NCBI GenBank assembly: GCA_964563965.1 | Contig: CAZLZI010000016.1 | Span: 1 to 16,718 of the forward strand | DNA from: CAZCAQ01 sp964563965 | GTDB lineage: Bacteria > Patescibacteriota > WWE3 > UBA101185 > UBA10185 | DNA length: 16,718 nucleotides | Direction of reading: 5' to 3' | Shown: piece by piece, positions 1-7,317 of the stretch | Numbering within the stretch: position 1 is the stretch's first letter | Layout: each line of letters opens with the position of its first letter | Program-made: the position numbers and the translations under genes | Notes under the pieces: model-generated | Databases searched by the model: none | Told to the model about the DNA's origin: nothing | The model's input: only the letters and a program-made list of their open reading frames with translations

Positions 1-2
1 TA

Positions 3-11
3 TGCTATATT
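3..11 (+). promoter_or_regulatory. Extended -10 promoter, leaderless, for the winged-helix gene
   Basis: TG, one base, then TATATT (6-11), an extended -10 element. Its 3' edge lies six bases before the GTG start at 18, so transcription should begin at or beside the start codon. A -35 box would lie outside the window. Confidence 0.5.
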
Positions 12-17
12 TTAAAG

Positions 18-1265
18 GTGCCCATAAATGCCAAACAGCTCGTTGCGGATAGCAATCTAGACTACATACAAACAAACATTCTTGGGGTAGTCGAAAAAAG
101 CTCGAACATAACTATCAACAGCTTCAGAGGCTCAGGAGTACCGTTTCAACTAAAACAGGCGTTGGCGTTTAGACAGACCTCGCGAATTGTACTCTGGCTT
201 GATTTTGATCAACCTTTGATACCCACCTTACTACGTAACTCTTTAGAATATCTGCAAACGCATTACGGTAAACAGTTAGCTACTAACACATTAAGTATCT
301 TAAAAGATTTGCTAACTAAATCTGATATAACTGAGGCTGAGTATCTTGGTTTTCTAAAGTATTTGATGCTTGATGAGCATAAGCAGTTAACTGTAGTCTT
401 TGAGAGTTTCGGTAATTTATGTAAACCACAGTTTGAACATCAGCGCATACTTGCACTTAGTATTAGCAGACTGAGCTTGTCTGATCTTTCCGTAATCTTT
501 CTATCCGGTCATGAATATAATCAGCACGACCAAGAACTGCTTGGCGATCTATGGGGATACTATTCTGCAAATATTATATGGGGCAAGGCTTTTGCTTTTA
601 ATCAACACTCCACTAAAATCCAACTTAAAGATAAAGGCTTTGATGAACAGTTTATCCAAAAGCTTACTGACTTTGTAGGCAGTGATCCCACTCTTTATAA
701 ATACTGCGAAGTAAAAGCACTCAGAGACCCTACCTTTCAAGAGAAGTTTACAACAACCAAAACACTACCAAAGCTGTATGAATTAGTTGGGGGTGCTTGG
801 CTTGATTGGCGATATAAAGAAATTGTTTCCCATCTTCAAATAGAAAGCATTAAAGAGCTAGTAGCAGGAAAAACTTGCACTTCAGAATTTTGTCTTAAGA
901 CAGGACTTGTAAACAATACCACTAACGGCATTGTCTTCTTTCATCCGCTCTTTGGCTATTATATACATACTAGACTTAATTTAGATCAGTTAATTAATGC
1001 CACCATACAACCTGAAGAGTATCTTACCGGTCAAGAACTCAAAGTGTTTAACCTGTTAAGCAAGAACTTAAACACTATTGTTACACGTGATGAACTAGCA
1101 AAAACTATGTGGGAAAATGAATGGCATGACAAATATAGTGATTGGAGTATAGATAAAGTGATCTCAAATATAAAAAGAAAACTCATGGAACACATGGAAG
1201 CACAAACCATTAAGACATATAAAACAGAAGGCTTCATGTTAGTTCCCAAGAATCAAATTGCTTAA
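18..1265 (+). CDS. Degenerate STAND/AAA-like protein with C-terminal winged-helix DNA-binding domain
   Basis: A 415-residue protein. Residues about 334-410 look like an OmpR/PhoB-type winged helix: a LTGQELKVFNLL opening, a TRDELAKTMW helix, a recognition-helix-like SIDKVISNIKRKL, and a wing ending in YKTEGFMLV. The first 320 residues resemble an ATPase core by strand pattern only. A P-loop-position segment reads INSFRGSGVPF (33-43) without GK[ST], a Walker-B-like strand reads LTVVFESF (124-131), and a sensor-like strand reads LSVIFLSG (157-164). I infer a regulator descended from a STAND/AAA ATPase that has probably lost nucleotide binding. The start is GTG; no in-frame ATG occurs for over 100 codons, and a -10 box lies just upstream. 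The frame is open to the window edge, so a longer N-terminus is not excluded. The 3' end overlaps the convergent gene by 32 bases. Target unknown. Confidence 0.75.
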   Translation: MPINAKQLVADSNLDYIQTNILGVVEKSSNITINSFRGSGVPFQLKQALAFRQTSRIVLWLDFDQPLIPTLLRNSLEYLQTHYGKQLATNTLSILKDLLTKSDITEAEYLGFLKYLMLDEHKQLTVVFESFGNLCKPQFEHQRILALSISRLSLSDLSVIFLSGHEYNQHDQELLGDLWGYYSANIIWGKAFAFNQHSTKIQLKDKGFDEQFIQKLTDFVGSDPTLYKYCEVKALRDPTFQEKFTTTKTLPKLYELVGGAWLDWRYKEIVSHLQIESIKELVAGKTCTSEFCLKTGLVNNTTNGIVFFHPLFGYYIHTRLNLDQLINATIQPEEYLTGQELKVFNLLSKNLNTIVTRDELAKTMWENEWHDKYSDWSIDKVISNIKRKLMEHMEAQTIKTYKTEGFMLVPKNQIA

Positions 1266-2859
1266 CCGCAGTTTCAAAGCGTTGCATAGTCGCACTTACT
1301 ACATCAAGGTCTACTGCCATATTAAAATCATCGGTAAGACCGGTATTATAGGATCTAGGTGCTAGTCCCTTTACCAGCCAAGCATTGCACACTTGTTCGA
1401 TCACAGACTGTTGATCATGCCTATAACCTAGAGAACAGAGTAATAATGCCATAGCTTCTGACATATTAGCTGGACCTTGAATTCGAGTATAAGTTAAACC
1501 ACTTCCAGAAGTTACTGCCCTATCAACAACGGTATCCACTTCGTGTACTTGATAAAAATAACTCATAAAGGCTAAAAGATTTAGCATAAATGCTTGAGCT
1601 TGTTCGAGCCTCCTATCTGTAATTGTCACGATATTGCCGGTAGTATCTCTATACTCCCCATCTTGAAAAAAAGGTGCAAAATACACACTATTGGGCAGTA
1701 CTTGTTTATGATACTCCGCAAAGTTACGACTAAAGATTGGAGAAATTAACTGGCTAAGAGGCAACGCATAAAACATCTGAGCTGTTGCTTGTACCGGATC
1801 TTGTGACAGGGCTCGAGCAAACTCCTCCTGCATCTTATACCGCATTGCATACTCAAATTCAGATTGGTCAACTGTATTTTCTAAGACTAGAGGGTGTGTG
1901 CCTTGGGCAAGTTTGTATGCAGAAGCATACAACGCATTATACCAAAGCTTTTGAGGTGAAACCTGGCCCTGCTCATAAGCCCCCGCCAATTGAGTCTTTC
2001 TCTCGGCAACAGTTCTAAGCGTGCGTGCAATACCTGTTGCAAGTTTATACGGAAGTAAACTTGTTGATAACTCAATTTGTTCATCTAATAATGAAGCATA
2101 TAGAAGTATCCCTGTTAATGACTCTGGATTTATTTCCACCTCTGTTATCCCAGTATAGTGAGCAGTGCGGTATTGATTTAGCTGCCCTCGTCTATATGAA
2201 GGCTTATGTAAAAAATCATTGGTGTTTTTCAATACTGAGATAGTACCAGAATTTCCAAGAGCAACTCCCAAAGTTTCAAATGAAAATAAGCCATTATGTC
2301 TTAAAAAGTTTTCAGCACTAGCGTCCTCCATCAAAGACGACACAATAGCTCTAAGGCGGGAAGCCATAAATACTCTTATCTCATGCTGACTCAGTTCTGT
2401 GAGTGTAGTATGAGGTGGTGGAATTTCAACGCTGTCTGGTAACGTCACATCCTCCGGAATACCAAGCTTATCTAGAAGTTCTGTTATACTTTCAACCCAG
2501 CTCTTGCGCATTTCATCCACATTTATAATATTTACCTCACGGGAACCAACCTGTATTGAAGCAGAATAGCGTCCTACAGTTTTCTCAGCTGTACCAGCAG
2601 TGCATAATGCTTCAAACGCCATACTTCCGACATATACATCAATGTCAGAAACTTTATCTTCGACAGGTGTACCTTGTTCTCCTAGCATGAATCCCCCTGT
2701 AGCTATAGTGGTGATGATTGTTGAACCACTGACCACCACCTCATGATCTTTAGCTATTTCTAAAAGTACATCCATAACATCGGGACCAATTACATTTTCT
2801 ATAACAAAAGATGGCTCTCTTCCGGGATAAAAAGGTAGGCCAACTACTCTGTTTGACAT
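1234..2859 (-). CDS. Protein of unknown function with nucleotidyltransferase-like N-terminus
   Basis: A 541-residue protein that I cannot assign to a named family. Residues 40-78 look like the first half of a Pol-beta-type nucleotidyltransferase fold: a hydrophobic strand followed by G45-S46, a helix, then SDIDVYV with D72 and D74 in the metal-binding DxD spacing. The next strand, where a third acidic residue is usual, reads REVNIINV (107-114), with Asn at the expected centre; E108 or D115 might serve instead. The remaining 400 residues look mainly alpha-helical, with no recognisable motif, signal peptide or membrane segment. A substrate (nucleotide, tRNA or protein) cannot be named. It is divergent from the 197-aa gene at 2978 and ends inside the 3' end of the winged-helix gene. 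An enzymatic role is a hypothesis; a catalytically dead fold is equally possible. Confidence 0.7.
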   Translation of the reverse strand: MSNRVVGLPFYPGREPSFVIENVIGPDVMDVLLEIAKDHEVVVSGSTIITTIATGGFMLGEQGTPVEDKVSDIDVYVGSMAFEALCTAGTAEKTVGRYSASIQVGSREVNIINVDEMRKSWVESITELLDKLGIPEDVTLPDSVEIPPPHTTLTELSQHEIRVFMASRLRAIVSSLMEDASAENFLRHNGLFSFETLGVALGNSGTISVLKNTNDFLHKPSYRRGQLNQYRTAHYTGITEVEINPESLTGILLYASLLDEQIELSTSLLPYKLATGIARTLRTVAERKTQLAGAYEQGQVSPQKLWYNALYASAYKLAQGTHPLVLENTVDQSEFEYAMRYKMQEEFARALSQDPVQATAQMFYALPLSQLISPIFSRNFAEYHKQVLPNSVYFAPFFQDGEYRDTTGNIVTITDRRLEQAQAFMLNLLAFMSYFYQVHEVDTVVDRAVTSGSGLTYTRIQGPANMSEAMALLLCSLGYRHDQQSVIEQVCNAWLVKGLAPRSYNTGLTDDFNMAVDLDVVSATMQRFETAVKQFDSWELT

Positions 2860-2865
2860 ACTACT

Positions 2866-2894
2866 ATTCTGAATGCTTTATAAGTATTGTTCAA
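2866..2894 (-). promoter_or_regulatory. Candidate leaderless promoter for the NTase-like gene
   Basis: On the minus strand, TTGAAC (2889-2894), a 17-base spacer, and CAGAAT (2866-2871), with only six bases to the ATG at 2859. The -10 is weak, but the -35, spacer length and placement fit the other promoters here. A TATAAA further upstream (about 17 bases before the ATG) is an alternative -10. Confidence 0.35.
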
Positions 2895-2977
2895 CTCATA
2901 TGCTTATTCAGGATTCCTCAAGCATAGAAATGACAACCGACTAGAATGCATTACAGTAAATAGTTGATCTATTAAAA

Positions 2978-3571
2978 ATGAACTTACTTGCAAAAGAACA
3001 AACAGAAGCAGCACTGCGCACAACAGCTCAAGCAGTTGCTGACTATCTTATAACGCCAGAAACACAGGATGCTTTAACTACATTTCGCATCAAAACACAT
3101 ACGTCACTGATACCATCTGACTATGGCGATGCATATGAAATGCGCTATGTATTAGTAGTACCACCTGACGGAAGTGGTTTATCAGCCATGTTAGTTACGA
3201 ACGGTGAACTAGTATACCTTAATGCACAGGACGCTAGCTGGCAACAAAATCTTAGAAGATTACCAACAGAGGAGTTACCTGATATATATCGCTCAATAAC
3301 TGAGCGCAGACCAATAGAATACCAAGTAAGGCACGAGCGGGGGTACTCGTATGATGATTCAGCACCCTGCTCTATAGCTATTTCTGGAATACAGTATGAA
3401 ACAGAAAGAAACACATATTACTTCTCTGCGGATGAAATTATCGACACCATGCAAAAAGAAGAGAGCAGAATACTCGGCCAAGCGAAAAAACGAGAAGTTA
3501 CTAATGCGGAAAATCCTTTTCAACGGGCAACGCGACTAAGAAAAGAATCTGGTTCATCCACTACTGAATAG
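2978..3571 (+). CDS. Hypothetical protein, soluble
   Basis: A 197-residue protein of a family I do not recognise. The N-terminal 35 residues look helical (Ala- and Gln-rich). The middle (about 40-150) alternates short strands and turns, such as MRYVLVVPPDGSG and SCSI-like segments, and could be a mixed alpha/beta domain. The C-terminal 45 residues are charged, Lys/Arg/Glu-rich and likely helical or disordered, ending in a Ser/Thr tail. There is no signal peptide, membrane span, Cys pair or catalytic motif. The ATG is the first good start. It is divergent from the NTase-like gene (118-base gap) and lies 202 bases before the transketolase operon, so it is probably its own transcription unit. 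A poor extended -10 (TG-a-TCTATT, 2965-2973) lies four bases before the ATG; I do not call it. Confidence 0.65.
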   Translation: MNLLAKEQTEAALRTTAQAVADYLITPETQDALTTFRIKTHTSLIPSDYGDAYEMRYVLVVPPDGSGLSAMLVTNGELVYLNAQDASWQQNLRRLPTEELPDIYRSITERRPIEYQVRHERGYSYDDSAPCSIAISGIQYETERNTYYFSADEIIDTMQKEESRILGQAKKREVTNAENPFQRATRLRKESGSSTTE

Positions 3572-3760
3572 TGGAACCTTACTCAAACGCTAGACCATAT
3601 CGAGCATTCAGTCTTCTGAGGTCTTAACTCAACTATAGATAAATCCTTAACTGTATGTTGAAGGTTTAGTGAAGATTAGTACTCTCTGATTCATATAAAG
3701 CACTTCTACCATCATCACTTACAAATTTACAAACTAATGGAGTAACTGATTTATTTGTAC

Positions 3761-3766
3761 TAGAAT
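3761..3766 (+). promoter_or_regulatory. -10 box, leaderless, for the transketolase operon
   Basis: TAGAAT ends seven bases before the ATG at 3774. No convincing -35 is visible 16-18 bases upstream. The rest of the 202-base gap (3572-3773) holds no ORF of note, no strong hairpin and no repeat. Confidence 0.45.
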
Positions 3767-3773
3767 AGACGTA

Positions 3774-4667
3774 ATGCCCCCAAAGAAAATGCTACCTCCA
3801 ACGCATGTGGAGAGTAATAAGAACTACTCATTATCTGACATTGAACACATTGCTAAAAAACTACGCATAACAGTCATCGAGATGCTCTTAGAGTCCCAGT
3901 CCGGCCACAGTGCAGGACCTATTGGTATTGCAGATGTTATAGCCGTCTTATACTTTCACACACTAAACATAACGCCATCTACAGTTCATGATCCTAAAAG
4001 AGATAGATTTGTTCTGTCATCAGGTCACCTGTGTCCAATTCTATATGCAGCACTTGCTCAAAAAGGCTTCTTTGATAAAAAACAACTGATGAAACTTAGA
4101 AAGATCAGCTCTTTATTACAAGGGCATCCTCATAATGTAACCATTCCAGGAATTGAAACTTCCAGTGGTCCGCTTGGCCAAGGTCTATCTCAAGCGATAG
4201 GTATGGCACTTGCATTACAGCTGGAGGAATCTCCTGCTCGAGTATTCTGTTTGTCTAGTGATGGTGATCTAAACGAAGGACAAACATGGGAAGCCGCATT
4301 ATTTGCAGGAAGTAGACGACTTAACAATTTAGTGTGGCTTATTGACCGCAATAATATTCAAATAGATGGTTATACTGAAGATGTCCTCCCTCTTGAACCC
4401 TTACGAGAAAAACTGGAGGCGTTTAACTTTTATGTTATTGAAATTGATGGACATAACATAGAAGAGATTATTAGTGCAGTTAACAAAGCCAAGGCGATTT
4501 TTGAGCGCCCAACTGCTATAATTGCACATACTATACCAGGATACGGTATTGACTTTATGCAGTATAAATTTGAATGGCACGGCAAGCCTCCTTCGCGCAA
4601 AGAATCTCAGGCAGCGCTTAGACAGTTAAGGTCGCTTGATGGCCGAATATTAACAGACTATGACTAA
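3774..4667 (+). CDS. tkt: Transketolase, N-terminal (thiamine-diphosphate-binding) subunit
   Basis: A 297-residue protein covering the pyrophosphate-binding half of transketolase, which moves two-carbon ketol units between sugar phosphates in the non-oxidative pentose phosphate pathway. Landmarks in order: QSGHSAG with H45, SSGHL with H85, QGHPHNVTIPGIETSSGPLGQG (about 116-137), the diphosphate/metal motif S162-D163-G164-D165-LNEG continuing to N193 and Q196 in DRNNIQIDG, and the C-terminal WHGKP. The usual GDG is SDG here, a mild change that keeps the metal-binding Asp. Full-length transketolase is about 620-670 residues; the rest is supplied by the gene at 5241. Split transketolases are known in archaea and many bacteria. 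The stop overlaps the next gene by eight bases, implying coupled translation. Confidence 0.95.
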   Translation: MPPKKMLPPTHVESNKNYSLSDIEHIAKKLRITVIEMLLESQSGHSAGPIGIADVIAVLYFHTLNITPSTVHDPKRDRFVLSSGHLCPILYAALAQKGFFDKKQLMKLRKISSLLQGHPHNVTIPGIETSSGPLGQGLSQAIGMALALQLEESPARVFCLSSDGDLNEGQTWEAALFAGSRRLNNLVWLIDRNNIQIDGYTEDVLPLEPLREKLEAFNFYVIEIDGHNIEEIISAVNKAKAIFERPTAIIAHTIPGYGIDFMQYKFEWHGKPPSRKESQAALRQLRSLDGRILTDYD

Positions 4668-5244
4668 ATCAAAAGCTTCGACAGCAAACTTTTTACCTAT
4701 TATAGCTATTGCAATTCTTATTGCCGCAGCTGGATTTCTTCTAACAATGGATGATCTAGAACTACCTTGGATGCCTTCGGATAAGGTAACCGCTACGCAT
4801 CTAGTTAATTTCCCACGAGAAGTACCAACACTCCAAGAACTGGAGAAAGATAGGAAAGTTCTTAAATCACAGGATGAACTGGAGAACTATCTCAAGTCTA
4901 TTGATCCCACCGGCTCTACACGAGTTGAAGAAGATATTGATTTCAACAGATATTTTGTCGTTGCAGCAAACACCGAGACACTTACAGAAGACGGATACAA
5001 AATGAAAATACGAAGAATATATGAGGATAAAGAAGAGAATGAACTTAAAGTAATGATTCTACTTACAGAACCTGGTGATACTTGTGAAACACAAGAAGTC
5101 ACAAATGTAGTTGTTGATATGGTCAAAGTTAGAAAGACTGATATGAACTTTTCTTTCGGAAGAGAAAAACAAACTAAAGAATGTGGTGATAAAGAACCAG
5201 AGTCAGAATCAGAGAATAAAGAATCAACACCAAGCGATCAATGA
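4660..5244 (+). CDS. Membrane-anchored protein with PrcB-like domain, between the transketolase halves
   Basis: A 194-residue protein with a short positive N-terminus and one hydrophobic segment (about 11-29, FLPIIAIAILIAAAGFLL), so likely an N-terminal anchor or uncleaved signal with the rest outside the membrane. Residues about 90-168 resemble the PrcB C-terminal type of domain: DFNRYFVVAAN, then DGYKMKI, a polar turn, LKVMILLTEPGDTC, and a closing VVVDMVKVRK strand. The tail is rich in Glu, Ser and Lys and probably disordered. C142 and C175 are the only cysteines. The gene overlaps the transketolase N-subunit by eight bases and shares ATGA with the C-subunit, so it is firmly within the operon, although a cell-surface protein has no evident role in sugar phosphate metabolism. 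The domain call rests on pattern alone; function unknown. Confidence 0.72.
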   Translation: MTKSKASTANFLPIIAIAILIAAAGFLLTMDDLELPWMPSDKVTATHLVNFPREVPTLQELEKDRKVLKSQDELENYLKSIDPTGSTRVEEDIDFNRYFVVAANTETLTEDGYKMKIRRIYEDKEENELKVMILLTEPGDTCETQEVTNVVVDMVKVRKTDMNFSFGREKQTKECGDKEPESESENKESTPSDQ

Positions 5245-6188
5245 AAAAAGAAACTGCCCAAAAAGAAATAAGAGATGGTATAGGAGAAGCTCTACTTAAG
5301 CTTGGTGAACTTAATAAAGATGTAGTTTGTTTAAGTTCTGATCTAACTGAATCTACACGCCTGCATTTATTTCAACAAAAATATCCCACAAGATTTTTTC
5401 AAACAGGTGTTAGTGAACAAAATATGGCAGGGATTGCAGCAGGTCTTGCCCTTACAGGTAAACTCCCATTTATGTCTAGCTTTGCAGTTTTTTCACCAGG
5501 AAGAAACTGGGATCAGATTAGAGTTTCCATTTGTTATTCACAAGCTAATGTAAAACTCATAGGTTCACATGCTGGATTTTCAAATGGAGCAGATGGCGCA
5601 ACACACGAAGGCCTTGAAGACATTGCTTTAGTAAGAGTACTACCCCATATGACAGTTTTGTGTCCTGCAGATTTCTATCAAGCCAAGGCATTAACCTTAC
5701 TTGCAGCAAAACATACAGGACCAGTCTATATAAGAAGTTTTAAGGGCAACGCTCCTGCAATCTATACACAGCAAACTGACTTTAGGATTGGGCAAGCAGA
5801 CATACTTCGAGAAGGAAAGGATATAACCATAGTTTCAGCAGGACCAATACTTATTGAAGTACTCAAGGCAGCAGATAATTTAAACTCAAAATACAAACTT
5901 AGTGTTGAAGTTATAAATATGCATACTATTAAACCGCTAGACAAACATACACTTCTTACTAGTGCACGTAAAACACACAAAGTACTTGTGGTCGAAGAAC
6001 ATCAACAAATAGGAGGCTTAGGGGCTGCAGTAGCTGAACTCCTTAGTCAGGAATTACCTATACCAATGTGTATTATGGGTGTTAAAGACACCTTTGGTGA
6101 ATCGGGGTCACGGGATGCACTTCTTGAAAAGTATGAACTCTCTGCAACTCATATAGAAATGAACGCAAAAAACCTTTATCATAAATAA
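5241..6188 (+). CDS. tkt: Transketolase, C-terminal (pyrimidine-binding) subunit
   Basis: A 315-residue partner of the protein at 3774; together they form a complete transketolase, with the active site expected at the subunit interface. Visible landmarks: the SSDL opening of the pyrimidine-binding domain, GVSEQNM with E59 (the Glu that activates the thiamine aminopyrimidine), the aromatic FAVFSPGRNWDQIR segment (about 81-94), HAGFSNGADGATHEGLED with H122, the LPHMTVLCPAD strand, and a C-terminal domain with VVEEHQQIGGLGAAVAE. The DXS family also has this fold, but the split arrangement and a matching N-subunit two genes upstream favour transketolase. The start shares ATGA with the preceding stop; there is no clear Shine-Dalgarno, so it probably relies on translational coupling. 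Six bases separate it from the sugar kinase. Confidence 0.95.
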   Translation: MKKETAQKEIRDGIGEALLKLGELNKDVVCLSSDLTESTRLHLFQQKYPTRFFQTGVSEQNMAGIAAGLALTGKLPFMSSFAVFSPGRNWDQIRVSICYSQANVKLIGSHAGFSNGADGATHEGLEDIALVRVLPHMTVLCPADFYQAKALTLLAAKHTGPVYIRSFKGNAPAIYTQQTDFRIGQADILREGKDITIVSAGPILIEVLKAADNLNSKYKLSVEVINMHTIKPLDKHTLLTSARKTHKVLVVEEHQQIGGLGAAVAELLSQELPIPMCIMGVKDTFGESGSRDALLEKYELSATHIEMNAKNLYHK

Positions 6189-6193
6189 AGTAC

Positions 6194-7201
6194 ATGCCCA
6201 AGATAAATCTGCTCACAATCGGAGATGTTGCAATAGATCAATATATGGAAATTGACGATGCAACAGTTATTGAACAAGAAGACATAAAACTACTCCAGCT
6301 GGTATACGGAGGTAAGATTCCTGTAGAAACATATAGAGCTACTATTGCTGGGAATTCTTGTAATGTTGCCATAACCGCAAACAAACTTGGACTTAAAAGT
6401 GGGGTTTTTACAAGTATTGGAAATGATCCCAATGGTAATAAATTTGTTGAAACCTTTACAAAAGCAGGTATAGAGACAGAATTATGTCTAATTGATGAAT
6501 CCAACGCAACCAATGTACATACTATCATAAGCTTTAAGTCTGAACGCACCATCTTGTCACACCATCCAAAAAGACAGTATAAAGTAACTGACTTAATAGC
6601 ATGGATTGACAAGCATGGTTTTCCTGACTGGTTATACTACACATCCATGCCTCCTAATTTCAAGGATTTCCAAACTGATTTAATTGCATATATAAATATG
6701 CATCACCAAATGGGAGTGTGCTTTAATCCAGGAAGCTTCCATATAAAAGAAGGCGTTGCAGCGATTAGACAATTCTTGTGTGTAACCGATATCCTTTTTG
6801 TAAATCTGGAGGAAGCTCAATTTATATTGCAAACAGATTCAACTGATGTAGAAGATTTACATGATATATTACATACCATGGGACCAAAGATCACAGTAAT
6901 TACTGATTCAATAAACGGTTCTAGTGCTTTTGATGGTACAAAGCTTGAAAAGATGGGTGTGTTTTTACACGATAAAAAGATTGTTGATAAAACCGGTGCA
7001 GGAGACGCCTTCTCTGCATCATTTGTATCAGCACTTCATCATCAAAAAAGCATAAAGGATGCTCTGACTTGGGGATCTATCAATGCAGCTAATGTTATAA
7101 CACGTATAGGATCAATCCACGGTCAATTAACACTTGAGGAGATGCAAACACTGGAAAGAATAGTGAAGTCTACACCAAGATTTGCAAAGCCATTATTATG
7201 A
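6194..7201 (+). CDS. PfkB-family carbohydrate kinase
   Basis: A 335-residue ribokinase-fold kinase. The N-terminus has the family's first strand (LLTIGDVAIDQY), the substrate-site stretch AGNSCNVAITANKLG (about 52-66, with Ala for the first Gly of the usual GG), and NPGSF and VNLEEAQF strands. The second signature, DKTGAGDAF (about 265-273), carries the anion hole and the catalytic base D271. It phosphorylates a sugar or nucleoside hydroxyl with ATP; the sequence alone does not separate ribokinase, fructokinase, 2-keto-3-deoxygluconate kinase or phosphofructokinase-2. Following the split transketolase at six bases, a substrate linked to the pentose phosphate pathway, such as ribose, fructose or fructose-6-phosphate, is the natural inference. 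No Shine-Dalgarno is visible. The stop is TGA, followed by a 116-base gap. Confidence 0.92.
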   Translation: MPKINLLTIGDVAIDQYMEIDDATVIEQEDIKLLQLVYGGKIPVETYRATIAGNSCNVAITANKLGLKSGVFTSIGNDPNGNKFVETFTKAGIETELCLIDESNATNVHTIISFKSERTILSHHPKRQYKVTDLIAWIDKHGFPDWLYYTSMPPNFKDFQTDLIAYINMHHQMGVCFNPGSFHIKEGVAAIRQFLCVTDILFVNLEEAQFILQTDSTDVEDLHDILHTMGPKITVITDSINGSSAFDGTKLEKMGVFLHDKKIVDKTGAGDAFSASFVSALHHQKSIKDALTWGSINAANVITRIGSIHGQLTLEEMQTLERIVKSTPRFAKPLL

Positions 7202-7245
7202 GCAGTCCAATAAACTTCATTCGAATAGCCAAATCTGCCCGACTA

Positions 7246-7281
7246 TAGCGAACGCTAAAGCAATTGTGGTTTGGAAAAACC
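7246..7281 (+). terminator. Weak hairpin pair after the sugar kinase
   Basis: Two small inverted repeats: TAGCG-aa-CGCTA (7246-7257), effectively a four-base-pair stem with a four-base loop, and GGTTT-ggaa-AAACC (7268-7281), followed by an A/T-rich CTTAATTT stretch rather than a clean U-run. They could end the transketolase operon, but both stems are short. Confidence 0.25.
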
Positions 7282-7310
7282 TTAATTTCTCCCTCTAATT
7301 ATGTTAAAAT
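7282..7310 (+). promoter_or_regulatory. Extended -10 leaderless promoter for the dehydrogenase operon
   Basis: A weak -35 (TTAATT, 7282-7287), a 17-base spacer, and an extended -10 of TG, one base, TAAAAT (7302-7310). Seven bases separate the -10 from the ATG at 7318, so the transcript should start at or next to the initiation codon. This is one of the best examples of the pattern in the window. Confidence 0.6.
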
Positions 7311-7317
7311 CGAGCTA

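Noticed and set aside
3572..3773. Small gene or riboswitch in the 202-base gap before transketolase
   Set aside because: Only very short frames and no stable hairpins or known aptamer consensus; a -10 beside the ATG implies that most of the gap is not in the operon mRNA.
6238..6612. 124-residue minus-strand frame inside the sugar kinase
   Set aside because: It is a shadow of a clearly conserved PfkB gene, with no promoter or recognisable domain.
7264..7317. TTG-initiated N-terminal extension of the dehydrogenase
   Set aside because: It would run through the -35/-10 promoter elements, and the family's first strand begins at the ATG at 7318.
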